A DNA stretch of 64,000 nucleotides from Deinococcus koreensis (lineage in GTDB: Bacteria > Deinococcota > Deinococci > Deinococcales > Deinococcaceae). The stretch covers positions 1,649,501-1,713,500 of the forward strand of contig NZ_PPPD01000001.1 in NCBI RefSeq assembly GCF_002901445.1, given 5' to 3'. How positions within the stretch are numbered: position 1 is the stretch's first letter; each line of letters starts with the position of its first letter. The position numbers and the translations under genes are program-made. The notes under the pieces are model-generated. The model made no database searches and was not told the origin of the DNA. It saw only the letters and a program-made list of their open reading frames with translations. Below are positions 26,902 through 36,627 of this stretch, one piece after another.

Positions 26902-29900
26902 ATGGAGTCAGGAAGGGCGCCCCGACTGCAGCTGTTCGGCCTCCCGGCGCTGCTGGACGGCGAAAGGGTGGGGCCCCTGCCGCTGCAGCGGCCCACCTAC
27001 CTGCTGCTGGTGCTGGCCCTGCGCGGCGAGTGGATCAGCCGCGAGGAACTGACCCGCCTGCTGCGGACAGACGACGAGGAACCGTCGTCCAGGGGCAGCC
27101 TGCGCCTGTTGCTGACCCGTGCCCGGCGCCTGCCCTGGGCGTCGCTGGCCCCACTGGAGTCCGGGGCCCAGCGGGTGCGCTGGCCGGCGCCCTCCGACGT
27201 GCAGCAGTTCCGGGAGGCGGTGGCGGCAGGACGCTGGGAGGAGGCCACCACCCTGTACGGCGCGCCCCTGCTGCGCGGACTTCCCCTGCAGGGGCTGCCG
27301 GGGCTGCACGACTGGCTGGAAGGCGAGCGGGCCGCCCTGCAGACCCTCTGGCTCACGGCGGTGCATGCCCGCGAGGCCGAGCTGGGGGCACGCGGGGATT
27401 TCGCCGGCGCCGCCACGCTGCTGCGCCGCGCACTCAGCACCGATCCGCTGTCCGAGGACACCCTGCAGCGTGTCCTGCGCGCCAGCCTGCGGGCCGGCCA
27501 GCGCCACGAGGCCCTGCAGCTTTTCGGGCACTTCAGCCTGAAGCTGCGGGAGGAACTGAACCTGGAGCCGCTGCCCCAGACCCTGGCGCTGGTCGAGGCC
27601 CTGCGGCAGACGGGGACACAGAGCGGTGAGGCGGATCAGGCGACGGAGGCTCAAACGGTGGCCTCCAGCGGCGGAAGCGCGGCCCCGGCCCTGATCGGCC
27701 GGGCCGCGCAGCGCCGGCAGCTGGGCGCCCGGATGGCGCGCGCCCGCGCTGCCCAGCCCAGGGTTCCGGACACCCAGTCCGCGCCGCTCGTGACCCTGCT
27801 GTCCGGCGAGTCCGGCTCGGGCAAGACCCGCCTGCTGCAGACCCAGCCCGGTTCCTGGGTGCGCTGCGCCGCCGGCCTGAGCCGGGTGCCGTATCTGCCG
27901 CTGCTGAACGCCGTGCGTGAGCTGGACGTGGCCGAGTCCGGGCCGGACGTCGGGCCAGACGTCGGGCCGGATGCTGGCTCAGCTGTCGGGCCACATATTG
28001 GGCCTGAGAGTGGGACTCCCGGCGCGCCGCCCGGGGGCTCCGGGCTGAAACCGCTGATCGCGGCGGCCGGGCACGCCCAGGGCACGCCGGACTCCGACAG
28101 GGAACGCCTGTTCGCTGCGCTGCTGGGCCGGCTCGGGGCCGGGCCGGGCGTGATCTTCGACGATCTGCAGTGGGCGGACTCCGGCACCCTGGACTGGCTG
28201 CGGTACGCCGCCCAGCGCGGTGTGCCGGTCTGCGGCGCTTTTCGTCCGGACGAGATCTCGCCGGCGCTGCAGGCCACCCTGGACACCCTGGAGGCGGCAG
28301 GCGGCCTGGAGGTGATTGCCCTGACCCCGCTGTCGGCCGATGATCTGGGGGCGCTCGCCAGCGCCTTTTCACCGGTGACCGGCCGCTGGCACGGCTTCCC
28401 GGGCTGGTTGCAGCGGCGCAGCGGCGGCAACCCGCAGTTCGCCCTGGAATGGCTGCGCTTCCTGCGTCAGGAAGGCGCCCTGCAGGGCGGCGGCGCGCCC
28501 CCGCTGGAACCGGCCCGCGGGCACCCGCAGGCGTCGGCGCCGGGCGATCTGGGCCGGCCGCCGGGCGCCCTGCCCGAACTGGTGCGGCGCCGGCTGGAGG
28601 GGCTGAGCGCGGCGGATCGCCGGGTGCTGGACGCCGGCAGCGTGCTGGGGGGCGTGCTGAGCCCGGCCCGGCTCTCCCCGCTGGTCGAGCAGTCCGGGTG
28701 GGAGGTCGGCGACGCCCTGGGCCGCGCGGCGCGCCTGGAACTGCTGGGACACGACGGCCGGCTGCACGACACGGTGCGGCAGACCCTCTACGACGCCCTG
28801 TCCGGGCCGCAGCAGCGGTTTATCCACGGGCGGGTGGTGCAGACGCTGGCGGGCGTACTGGACGCCCTTGAGCTGGCCGAGCACGCCGCGCTGGCGGGCG
28901 AGGAACCGGTCGCGGCCCGCCTGTGGTTCGAGGGAGCGCGGTATTCCTTCGGCGTGCGGCGCGGTTTCGAGCAGGAGGCCAGCGCCCTGTACCGGCGGGT
29001 GCTGCAGCTGCGGGGCCGCTCGCCCGACTGGTACCGGGCCTGCGCGTATCTGGCGGTGCGCGAGCGGGTCGACGGCCGCGCCGACGAGGCCCGCGCGCTG
29101 ATCGACACCGTGCTGCGCGAGTCCGACGACCGCCTGGCCCGTGCGGTGGCCCGCGCCGAGGGGGCCAGCCTGGCCTACCTGGCCGGCCGCATGGACGAGG
29201 CGACCCGCCTGATCGGGCTGGCCGCCGAGGAGGCCGCGCCGCTGGGCGACCCCGGGCTGGCCCGCGACATCCTGCTCATCCAGGCGAACACTGCCCACTA
29301 CCGGGGCGAATACGAAACCGCCCTGCATATCGCCGAGGGCGTGGTGGAGGCGCAGCGCCGCGAGCCGCTCAGCCACGGCGGCTGCAACTGGCTCAGTACG
29401 CTGGCCGCCAACCTGTGCGCGCTGGGCCGCTTCGGGGAGGCGCTGGAGTACTACCGCGAGCAACTGGAGGCGGCCCGCTTCCTGGGGCTGCGCGGCCAGC
29501 AGGTCACTGCCAGCAGCGACATCATCGCCACGCTGCACGATCTGGGCCGGATTCAGGAGGGCGTGGAACTGGCCGAGGCGGCGCTGGAGCTGGTTCAGTT
29601 CAACGACACCTACCCGCTGCGCTACCACATCGCGCTGGCCTACAGCCGTTCGGGGCGCCACGGGGAAGCGCTGGATCAGCTGCGCGAGGTGATGAACTCG
29701 GCGTCCGTGAACATGCGCGCCCACGCCCTGGCCCTGCTGGCCGAGGTGCATCTGCAGCTGGACGCAACCCCGCAGGCGCACGCGGCGCTGCGCGGCGGCC
29801 TGGAGCTGGTGGAGGGCTGCGACATCCTGACGGCCCGCGGGGTCATGGCCACCGCGCTGCTGCAGTTCGCCCCCGCCCCGCTGCTGCAGGAGGCCTGGCC

Positions 29901-30039
29901 CCTGATCGCCGGCCTGCGCCCGGAGACCCTACCTGCCTATCTGCGCGGCGATTTCGAATCGGCCCTGGCCGGGCGCCGGGGCCCGGGCGCGCTGTCTGAA
30001 CCCCTGATGCCGGGCAGCGCTCTGCCGGGCACCAACTGA
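26902..30039 (+). CDS. BTAD/SARP-type ATP-binding transcriptional regulator with TPR region
   Basis: A 1045-aa multidomain regulator. Residues about 5-90 are a winged-helix-like region (LQLFGLPALLDGERV...); about 95-235 is the bacterial transcriptional activator (BTAD) domain; about 260-590 is a STAND/AAA ATPase with Walker A SGESGSGKTRLLQ and Walker B VIFDDLQWADS. The rest (about 640-1040) is TPR-like helical repeats that usually bind a ligand or partner. A GPDVGPDVGPD low-complexity insert splits the ATPase domain. There is no C-terminal LuxR helix-turn-helix. TATAGT (26891-26896) ends 5 nt before the ATG, a leaderless start, divergent from lptFG across 92 bp. Targets are unknown; lptFG or the surface lipoproteins downstream are candidates. 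Confidence 0.88.
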   Translation: MESGRAPRLQLFGLPALLDGERVGPLPLQRPTYLLLVLALRGEWISREELTRLLRTDDEEPSSRGSLRLLLTRARRLPWASLAPLESGAQRVRWPAPSDVQQFREAVAAGRWEEATTLYGAPLLRGLPLQGLPGLHDWLEGERAALQTLWLTAVHAREAELGARGDFAGAATLLRRALSTDPLSEDTLQRVLRASLRAGQRHEALQLFGHFSLKLREELNLEPLPQTLALVEALRQTGTQSGEADQATEAQTVASSGGSAAPALIGRAAQRRQLGARMARARAAQPRVPDTQSAPLVTLLSGESGSGKTRLLQTQPGSWVRCAAGLSRVPYLPLLNAVRELDVAESGPDVGPDVGPDAGSAVGPHIGPESGTPGAPPGGSGLKPLIAAAGHAQGTPDSDRERLFAALLGRLGAGPGVIFDDLQWADSGTLDWLRYAAQRGVPVCGAFRPDEISPALQATLDTLEAAGGLEVIALTPLSADDLGALASAFSPVTGRWHGFPGWLQRRSGGNPQFALEWLRFLRQEGALQGGGAPPLEPARGHPQASAPGDLGRPPGALPELVRRRLEGLSAADRRVLDAGSVLGGVLSPARLSPLVEQSGWEVGDALGRAARLELLGHDGRLHDTVRQTLYDALSGPQQRFIHGRVVQTLAGVLDALELAEHAALAGEEPVAARLWFEGARYSFGVRRGFEQEASALYRRVLQLRGRSPDWYRACAYLAVRERVDGRADEARALIDTVLRESDDRLARAVARAEGASLAYLAGRMDEATRLIGLAAEEAAPLGDPGLARDILLIQANTAHYRGEYETALHIAEGVVEAQRREPLSHGGCNWLSTLAANLCALGRFGEALEYYREQLEAARFLGLRGQQVTASSDIIATLHDLGRIQEGVELAEAALELVQFNDTYPLRYHIALAYSRSGRHGEALDQLREVMNSASVNMRAHALALLAEVHLQLDATPQAHAALRGGLELVEGCDILTARGVMATALLQFAPAPLLQEAWPLIAGLRPETLPAYLRGDFESALAGRRGPGALSEPLMPGSALPGTN

Positions 30040-30228
30040 GCCCGGAACACGATCCGCCCTGCTCAGCGCCTATGAAACGCCGCTGAAACACCCGGGGCGT
30101 AGCGTGACCCCAGCGTGGGCTGCTTTCCGGCCTGTCCACGTTGCAGCCACCACGCGGGCCTTCCTCCTGTCGCCGTGCTTCCAGCCCTGGACACCTGATC
30201 CCACGATTACTCCACCCCTGGAGGACAC

Positions 30229-31482
30229 ATGTCTGCACGTTTTCCACGGCCCACCCTGCTCACCCCGCTGCTGAGCCTGCTGATCGCCTGCGGCGGCACG
30301 TCCCCGTCTGGCCCGCCAGCGCCCACGACGCCACCCGGCCCCGGGACGCCGCCCGGCCCCGGTGTTCCGCCGGGTACGCCGCCCGATACCGGCAAGTGCG
30401 CGGTCGAGTTCAGCGGGGTGGAGGACATCACCGTCGCCACGCGCATGGTGAATTCGCCGGCCGCCTGCGATTACCTGATCGATGGGGTGATCGACGTGAC
30501 CTCGGTGCTGACCATCGATCCGGGCACGGTCATCAAGTTCGGGCAGGACAGCTCGGTGTATATCAGCTCGGGCGGCGTGCTGAACGCCGTGGGCACTCCG
30601 AGCCAGCGCATCAAGATGATCGGGCTGAACAAGACCAAGGGCTACTGGAACGGCATCTCGTTCAACGGCGCCCGCCCCAGCCGCATCGAGTACACCGACA
30701 TCGAGAGCGCCGGTCAGACCGGGTACACCAAGAATTACGCGGCCATCAGCGGTGTGGACGGCACATTGACCTTCAAGAACAACACGGTGTCGGGCAGCTA
30801 TGCCACGGGCATGAGTATCAGCGACCTGAACCGGCTGTACATCAAGGAGTTCGCCAACAACGTGTTTTTCGACAACGTGGGCTACGGACTGCGCGTCAGC
30901 ACCCAGCAGGCGAGCGTGCTGGACGCGGCCAGCGACTACACCGGGGCGAGCAGGGGACTGCCCAACGGCGCTCCGTACGTCAAGCTCGACTGGGACGACA
31001 CCGCCAACAGCACCACCCTGCACAGGCTGAACGCGCCGTACTACGTGAGCATCGCGGTGTACTACGTGGGCGGGCTGCTGACCATCGAACCCGGCGTGAA
31101 GATCGTGATGGACAGTGGCGCCGCCTTCAACCTGCATGGAGGCGCGATCCGCGCGGTCGGCACGGCCAAAGACCCGATCATCTTCACTGGCGAAAAGCCT
31201 GAACGGGGGTACTGGGACGGTCTGGACTTCTTCTATTCCGGGTCGGCGAACAACCGCCTGGAACACGTGCAGGTGCTGTATGGCGGCGGAAAGGGAGCCA
31301 ACGTCTACGTCGGCCACGGCTCATACCTGAACATCCTGAACAGCCGCGTGGCCCACAGCAGCGGCTATGGCATCTGCCTCAACAGCCTCGATTTCGGCGA
31401 CGCGAACGCCGATATCGACATCGGCACCGGCATGACGTACGAGGACAACCCGGACGGCAACGTGAATCTGGACTGCAGCTGA
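30229..31482 (+). CDS. Surface lipoprotein with right-handed beta-helix repeats
   Basis: A 417-aa exported lipoprotein: lipobox LLIACGG at about residue 21, then a Pro/Gly-rich stalk (TPPGPGTPPGPGVPPG). The body has an internal duplication: LTIDPGTVIKFGQD ... YWNGISF (about 90-145) and LTIEPGVKIVMDSG ... YWDGLDFF (about 285-335), each followed by parallel-beta-helix-like runs such as RIEYTDIES and RLEHVQVLYGG. Such folds bind or cleave polysaccharide or act as surface structures; no catalytic residues are identified. A GGAGG ribosome site precedes the ATG by 5 nt. Start, lipobox and stalk resemble the subtilase lipoprotein downstream. Confidence 0.8.
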   Translation: MSARFPRPTLLTPLLSLLIACGGTSPSGPPAPTTPPGPGTPPGPGVPPGTPPDTGKCAVEFSGVEDITVATRMVNSPAACDYLIDGVIDVTSVLTIDPGTVIKFGQDSSVYISSGGVLNAVGTPSQRIKMIGLNKTKGYWNGISFNGARPSRIEYTDIESAGQTGYTKNYAAISGVDGTLTFKNNTVSGSYATGMSISDLNRLYIKEFANNVFFDNVGYGLRVSTQQASVLDAASDYTGASRGLPNGAPYVKLDWDDTANSTTLHRLNAPYYVSIAVYYVGGLLTIEPGVKIVMDSGAAFNLHGGAIRAVGTAKDPIIFTGEKPERGYWDGLDFFYSGSANNRLEHVQVLYGGGKGANVYVGHGSYLNILNSRVAHSSGYGICLNSLDFGDANADIDIGTGMTYEDNPDGNVNLDCS

Positions 31483-31506
31483 GGACTCGCGGCTGTTCCG
31501 GGCCCG

Positions 31507-31518
31507 CCCCGGCCGGGG
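31507..31518 (+). terminator. Small GC palindrome after the beta-helix lipoprotein gene
   Basis: CCCCGG/CCGGGG, 25 nt after the stop codon, without T-run. A weak terminator at best. A 12-nt GGTGAAATGGGA is repeated just after it (near 31525 and 31540). Confidence 0.3.
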
Positions 31519-31660
31519 GGACATGGTGAAATGGGACGGGTGAAATGGGACTCGGGCTGACCGTGACAGGTCTGTCCCCCCGGCCACCGCCCGAATGAGT
31601 TCCCGCCGGCTCCCCATCCCTGACCCACTGCCTATCCTCTGGCCCCCTCAGGAGATCCTT

Positions 31661-33592
31661 ATGCCCCAGCTCCGCCACGCCCTGATCGGTCTTTCGCTGC
31701 TGCTCGCCGCCTGTGGGGGCTCGACCGGTCCGTCTCCGCAACCCCAACCCCAGCCACAGCCCCAACCTCAGCCGCCCGCCCTCAGCTCTATCGGTGGGGT
31801 CGTGGAGTCGCCGGGCGGCCGGGCGGGCACGTCCGCTCCGGTGGAAGCTGGGCAGATCATCTCCAGACCGTCGTGGTGGACTCAGCGCTCGGAGGTCGGG
31901 CGGCGGCAGGCGGCGGCAGGTGCGACCACCCGGGGCATCATCCCCGGTCAGTTCATCGTGAAGCTGCGGCCCGGCCTCAGCGCCCAGGCCGCAGAGCCGG
32001 CGACGCTCTTGGGCCGCCTGAGCGTGAACGGCGCCGCCCTGGAGCTGGTGCGCCCGCTGGGGCCGGCCGGGTTGGGGCTCTACCGTGCCCAGCCGGGCCT
32101 GTCGGTGGCCGGCAGCGCCGCGCTGCTCTCCAGTCTGGCAGCCCGCCCAGACGTGCTCTACGCCGAGCCCGACCGCTGGATGCACGCCATGAAGACACCC
32201 AACGACACCTTCTACCCGGTGCAGTGGGGCGCCCAGGCCATGAACCTGCCCGCCGCCTGGGACATTACGACCGGCAGCGCGGTCACCGTGGCCGTGGTGG
32301 ACTCGGGCATCGTGGCGCACCCGGATCTGGCCGGTCGCCTGCTGCCCGGCTTCGACTTCGTGCAGGACGCGGCCAACGCCGGAGACGGCAACGGTGCCGA
32401 CGCCGACCCGACCGACGAGGGCGGGGACAGCGGGTACCACGGCGCCCACGTGGCCGGGATCGTCGCGGCGGCGAGCAACAACGGCCGTGGCATCGCGGGG
32501 GTCAGCTGGGGCGCCCGGATCGTGCCGGTGCGTGTGCTGGGCAAAAGCGGCGGGGGCCCGATGAGCGACATCCTGCTGGGCATCTACTGGGCGGCCGGCG
32601 GCGAGCTCAAGGGCGTGCCCGTCAATCCCAACCCGGCCCGCGTGATCAACCTCAGTCTGGGCGGGGCGGGCGAGTGCTCAGCTGCCGAGCAGGAACTCTT
32701 CGATGCCCTGGCCGAAGCCGGGATCGTCACGGTGGTGGCGGCGGGCAACGAGAACAGCGACACCAGTACCAGCAGCCCCGCCAACTGCCGGAACGTGATC
32801 GCGGTGGGCGCGCTGGGGCCGGACGGCAAACGCGCCTACTACTCCAATCACGGCGCCCGCATCGATCTCATGGCGCCGGGAGGCAACACCGACCTGCTGC
32901 TCAAGATCGGCAGCGAGCAGTTTCCGGCGGGCATCCTGAGCACGGTCAAGGACGACCAGAGTGGCGAGTTCGTGTACGCCTTCTACCAGGGCACCTCGCA
33001 GGCCACGCCGCAGGTGGCCGGGCTGGCCGCGCTGCTGCTGGGCAAAGAGCCGGGCCTCAGCCCCGCGCAGGTGCTCGCGCGCATGAAGGCGGCGGCCCGG
33101 CCGGTCAGCGACGCGAGCTGCGGGGTGAAGTCGGGCTGCGGCGCCGGCCTGATCGACGCGGCCGCGACCCTGAAGGGCTCGGCGACCCCCACACCGACCC
33201 CGGCTCCGGTGCCTGCCCCGGTGGCGCAGATCAAGACCCTGGTGGCCGCGTTCTACGTGCTGCAGCAGGGCTTCGATCTGGCGCGCAGCCCGGCCACCCT
33301 GCTGGAGCCCAGGACGCTGAGGAATCCCTATCAGCTCAAGAACGCCCAGCCCGGCAAATATCTGGTGGGCGCGTGGCAGGACATCAATTCGAACGGCGAG
33401 GTCGATGAAGGCGAGCCGCTGGGCGCCTACCCGGACTTCGTGACGGTGGATTCGGTCGCGCGCACCATCATCGGCATCGACATCACCCTGGAGCCCTACC
33501 GGGCGAGCGCCACAGCGACGCGGGCGGCCACGGCCCAGACGCCGCTGCAGTCGCTGGCCCAGGCCATTCAGGAGCGGGCACCGACCCGGTAG
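31661..33592 (+). CDS. S8 family serine peptidase (subtilase) lipoprotein
   Basis: A 643-aa exported protease. Lipobox LLLAACGG at about residue 18, then a QP-repeat stalk. Residues about 90-175 look like an inhibitor-type propeptide (GQFIVKLRPGLSA ... VLYAEPDRWMHA). The catalytic domain carries Asp 214 (VAVVDSGIVAHPDL), His 263 (YHGAHVAGIVAA), an Asn of the oxyanion hole (AAGNENSDTS) and Ser 446 (YQGTSQATPQVAGL). A Pro/Thr linker (about 508-522) leads to a C-terminal about 100-residue beta-domain. AGGAG precedes the chosen ATG at 31661. Surface protein turnover or peptide feeding is the expected role. Confidence 0.93.
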   Translation: MPQLRHALIGLSLLLAACGGSTGPSPQPQPQPQPQPQPPALSSIGGVVESPGGRAGTSAPVEAGQIISRPSWWTQRSEVGRRQAAAGATTRGIIPGQFIVKLRPGLSAQAAEPATLLGRLSVNGAALELVRPLGPAGLGLYRAQPGLSVAGSAALLSSLAARPDVLYAEPDRWMHAMKTPNDTFYPVQWGAQAMNLPAAWDITTGSAVTVAVVDSGIVAHPDLAGRLLPGFDFVQDAANAGDGNGADADPTDEGGDSGYHGAHVAGIVAAASNNGRGIAGVSWGARIVPVRVLGKSGGGPMSDILLGIYWAAGGELKGVPVNPNPARVINLSLGGAGECSAAEQELFDALAEAGIVTVVAAGNENSDTSTSSPANCRNVIAVGALGPDGKRAYYSNHGARIDLMAPGGNTDLLLKIGSEQFPAGILSTVKDDQSGEFVYAFYQGTSQATPQVAGLAALLLGKEPGLSPAQVLARMKAAARPVSDASCGVKSGCGAGLIDAAATLKGSATPTPTPAPVPAPVAQIKTLVAAFYVLQQGFDLARSPATLLEPRTLRNPYQLKNAQPGKYLVGAWQDINSNGEVDEGEPLGAYPDFVTVDSVARTIIGIDITLEPYRASATATRAATAQTPLQSLAQAIQERAPTR

Positions 33593-33625
33593 CGCAGCCC
33601 TGCCGAGACCTCCGACACATCAAAA

Positions 33626-33658
33626 ACGTCTCCCGGAGTCAGGTGCTCCGGGAGACGT
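33626..33658 (-). terminator. Bidirectional terminator between subtilase and ddrC
   Basis: A perfect 13-bp stem ACGTCTCCCGGAG (33626-33638) with its complement at 33646-33658 and a 7-nt loop. On the minus strand it is followed by TTTTTG, so it ends ddrC transcripts well. It also lies at the 3' end of the convergent subtilase gene. Confidence 0.85.
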
Positions 33659-33672
33659 CCTGTCCTTCCTGC

Positions 33673-34368
33673 TTACCCCGCCTGGTTGGGCAGCGGCGTT
33701 TCCCAGCCCAGGCGTTCTCGGCGGGCCACGAACTGGTGCAGCCTCAGGATGGCGTCGTTGCCCTGGGCGCCGCGTTCCTGGATGGCGCGGGCGGTGGCGG
33801 TGTCCAGGTAGGCCAGCCGCAGCAGTTCGGTGGGGTTCAGGCCGTCGCGGGTGGACTTGACCCCCCGTTCGCGGCGGATGGTGGCCGAGTCGGTGCCCAG
33901 CACCGAGCGGTTGGAGATCGAGCCGAGCTGGCCGTAGACCGTACCGTCGCCGCCGTGGCGGGCCACGGTGCTCATCAGCTCGCGGCGGGCGTGGGTGCTC
34001 TCCAGGCGGGCGGTCAGCCAGCGGCGCGCCTCGGGGTCGGGGTTGCGCTCGGCAATCTGGGCCGAGAGCCGCACGTCGCCCTGCATGGCGCGCACCAGCA
34101 GTTCCTGCGCGCGCTTTCGCCAGCGCCTGGCCTGAGGCGTGCCCAGCGTGAACGCCAGCCGGGCGAAGTCGGGCACGCTCAGCGTGGCCTCGGGGCCGGC
34201 GCCGAAGTCGCGCGTGGGGCTGTCCAGTTCGTGCTCGGCGGCCAGGGCCGACCAGGCGCTGTCGCTCAGGCCGAGCTGGGTCAGGGCGGTGGGGGCGTGC
34301 AGCAGTCCGTCGGCGCTGACGGGCAGCCGCACGGTGCCGAATTCAAGGGTCAACGGAGCGTTCTTCAT
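33673..34368 (-). CDS. ddrC: DNA damage response protein DdrC
   Basis: A 231-aa protein that I recognise as DdrC, a Deinococcus-specific, strongly radiation-induced DNA-binding protein. The N-terminus MKNAPLTLEFGTVRLPVSAD opens a winged-helix-like domain. The conserved helical part includes RRWRKRAQELLVRAMQGDV, RKELM-like THARRELMSTVARHGGDG and VYGQLGSISNRSVLG. Published work describes compaction and circularisation of DNA and single-strand annealing by this dimer. TACAAT (34380-34375, minus) ends 6 nt before the ATG, so translation is leaderless. A radiation/desiccation response motif overlaps the -35, implying control by the DdrO repressor and IrrE protease. Confidence 0.93.
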   Translation of the reverse strand: MKNAPLTLEFGTVRLPVSADGLLHAPTALTQLGLSDSAWSALAAEHELDSPTRDFGAGPEATLSVPDFARLAFTLGTPQARRWRKRAQELLVRAMQGDVRLSAQIAERNPDPEARRWLTARLESTHARRELMSTVARHGGDGTVYGQLGSISNRSVLGTDSATIRRERGVKSTRDGLNPTELLRLAYLDTATARAIQERGAQGNDAILRLHQFVARRERLGWETPLPNQAG

Positions 34369-34387
34369 ACGAAGATTGTATCATAAA

Positions 34388-34404
34388 TTCTGTACAGAGC
34401 ATAA
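34388..34404 (-). promoter_or_regulatory. Radiation/desiccation response motif (DdrO operator) of ddrC
   Basis: Minus strand TTATGCTCTGTACAGAA, a 17-bp imperfect palindrome that agrees at 11 positions with the RDRM consensus as I recall it (TTATGTCATTGACATAA), including both outer ends. It lies directly upstream of -10 TACAAT (34380-34375), so bound DdrO would cover the -35 region. Confidence 0.75.
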
Positions 34405-34667
34405 TTGTGGGCTGATCCCGTCTTCATCTTCGGCGAGAGAAAACGGACGTCTGGAACGGCGTTTTAGGAATCGGCATGAGGATGAATTCTATCCTCCGCG
34501 CCCAACTGACCGATCCTCCGGCTCCCTCTCCGGCGACCTCCATCCAGGGGCCCTGAGCGGTGGGAGCAGCCCGGAACACAGGCACCGGCCGGGCACCGTT
34601 CCCGCCTTACACTGAGGCGCACGCACAATCCGCTCCTGCCGACGTCACCCCGCCCCCGGAGGCTTCC

Positions 34668-36572
34668 ATGACCGATCCACAGGCCAGCTCCACCCAGGCC
34701 ACCGCGCCCGGACGTGTCCCCACCCCCCTCAGCGTGAGCGGGCGCCTGCATTCCGACCCGCAGGCCGATATCGAGCACGCGGAGCGCGACCCGGAGGGCT
34801 TCTGGCTGGCCCAGGCGCAGGGCTACGAGTGGACGAGGGCCCCCACCACGGCCCTGATCTGGGAGCGGCCGCACATGCAGTGGTTCGCGGACGGCGAGAC
34901 GAACATCACGCTGAACGCGCTCGACCGCCACGCCCGCGGCGAGACCCGCACGAAAGCCGCCTTCATCTGGCTGCCCGAACAGGGCGAGGCCCAGGTGCTC
35001 ACCTACGGGATGCTGCACGAGCGGGTGGAGCGCGCCGCCGCCGGACTGCGGGCGCTGGGCGTGGGGCTGGGCGACCGGGTGGTGATCTACATGCCCCTGA
35101 CCCCGGAGGGCTGTATCGCTATGCTGGCCTGTGCGCGCATCGGGGCCGTGCACTCCGTGGTCTACGCCGGCCTGGGCGTGAGCGCGCTGCGGGGCCGCAT
35201 CCAGGACGCGGGCGCGCGGGTGGTGGTCACGGCCGACGTGGGCCACCGACGCGGCAAGCTGGTCGACCTGTACGCCATCGCCGCCGAGGCCATCGCGGAT
35301 CTGCCGGAGGTCGAGCATCTGGTGCTGTGGGAGCGCATCACGACCTACTCGCGCGAACACGACGCCCGCACGGTCGCCTGGGAGAGCCTGTTCACCCACG
35401 GCCGCGCCCCGGCCGTGCCCGTGAACGCCGAGCACCCGCTGTTCATCCTGTACACCTCCGGCTCCACCGGCCGGCCCAAGGGCGTGCTGCACAGCCACGC
35501 GGGCTACATGATCGGCACGGCGTACCACCTCCGGAGCCTCTTCGACGTGCAGCCGGGCGACGTCTTTTTCTGCACCTCCGACATCGGCTGGGTCGTGGGG
35601 CACTCCTACATCGTGTACGGGCCGCTGGTGGCGGGCGCGACCGTATTGTTCCGCGAGGGGGCGCCCGACTTCCCCGATCCCGGCGTGCTGTGGCGCGCCG
35701 TCGAGCGGTACGGCGTGAACGTGCTGTTCACCGCGCCCACCGCGCTGAGATTGTTCATGAAACTGGGGGCCGAGGTCGCTGCGCCCTACGACCTGGGTTC
35801 CCTGCGCGTGATCGCCTGCGCGGGCGAGGCGCTGAACCCGGAAGCGTGGCGCTGGGCGCAGCAGCACCTGGGCGGCGGGCTGGGCGAGGGCGCGCACGCG
35901 GTCGTGATCGACAACTGGTGGCAGACCGAACTGGGCGCCCCCACCCTGGGCACCCACCCGCGCTGGCCCGCCCGCCCCGGCTTCGTGGGCCGCCCGCTGG
36001 CCGGTGTGGACGCCGACGTGGTGGACGAGCATGGCCAGCGCGTGCCAGACGGGCAGCAGGGCTTCCTGGTGATCCGCCGGCCCTTCCCGTCCATGATGCG
36101 CGGCATCCACGGCAACCCGCAGAAGTACGCGGAGATCTGGAACGAGAATCCCGCCGGCTACCTCTCGGGCGATCTGGCGATGCGCGACGAGCACGGCTAC
36201 ATCTCCATCCTGGGCCGCGCGGACGACGTGCTCAGCGTGGCCGGGCACCGCATCGGCAGCGCGGACGTCGAGGACGCGCTGGTCTCGCACCCCGCCGTGG
36301 CCGAGGCCGCCGTGATCGGCCTTCCCGACGAGCTGAAGGGACAGAGCATCGTCGCCCACGTGATCCTGCGCGCCACGCACAGTGACAGCCCTGGCCTGCG
36401 CGCCAGCATCAGCGAACATGTGCGCCGTGAACTGGGGCCGATCGCCACCCCCGGCGAGGTGCATGTGGTCGCCGCGCTGCCCAAGACCAGAAGCGGCAAG
36501 ATCATGCGGCGGCTCCTGCGGGCGCAGGCGCTGGGCGAAGATCCGGGCGACCTGACCACGCTGGAGGGGTAG
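34668..36572 (+). CDS. AMP-forming acyl-CoA synthetase, acetyl-/propionyl-CoA synthetase-like
   Basis: A 634-aa adenylating enzyme. Core motifs in order are LFILYTSGSTGRPKGVLHSH (P-loop), the AcsA-like FFCTSDIGWVVGHSYIVYGP, DNWWQTELG (motif 4; Acs has DTWWQTETG), YLSGDLAMRDEHGY, ILGRADDVLSVAGHRIGSADVE and the C-terminal LPKTRSGKIMRRLLRA with the catalytic, acetylation-prone Lys. It activates a short-chain acid through an acyl-AMP. The sequence supports the Acs/PrpE group rather than medium-chain ligases, but not which acid. The ATG at 34668 is preferred because the frame upstream is low-complexity. TACACT at 34608-34613 may be its -10. Confidence 0.88.
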   Translation: MTDPQASSTQATAPGRVPTPLSVSGRLHSDPQADIEHAERDPEGFWLAQAQGYEWTRAPTTALIWERPHMQWFADGETNITLNALDRHARGETRTKAAFIWLPEQGEAQVLTYGMLHERVERAAAGLRALGVGLGDRVVIYMPLTPEGCIAMLACARIGAVHSVVYAGLGVSALRGRIQDAGARVVVTADVGHRRGKLVDLYAIAAEAIADLPEVEHLVLWERITTYSREHDARTVAWESLFTHGRAPAVPVNAEHPLFILYTSGSTGRPKGVLHSHAGYMIGTAYHLRSLFDVQPGDVFFCTSDIGWVVGHSYIVYGPLVAGATVLFREGAPDFPDPGVLWRAVERYGVNVLFTAPTALRLFMKLGAEVAAPYDLGSLRVIACAGEALNPEAWRWAQQHLGGGLGEGAHAVVIDNWWQTELGAPTLGTHPRWPARPGFVGRPLAGVDADVVDEHGQRVPDGQQGFLVIRRPFPSMMRGIHGNPQKYAEIWNENPAGYLSGDLAMRDEHGYISILGRADDVLSVAGHRIGSADVEDALVSHPAVAEAAVIGLPDELKGQSIVAHVILRATHSDSPGLRASISEHVRRELGPIATPGEVHVVAALPKTRSGKIMRRLLRAQALGEDPGDLTTLEG

Positions 36573-36627
36573 AAACACCCAACGTGGCCCTCACCGCCGC
36601 CCACACCGGCCCCCCTACACTTCCGCC

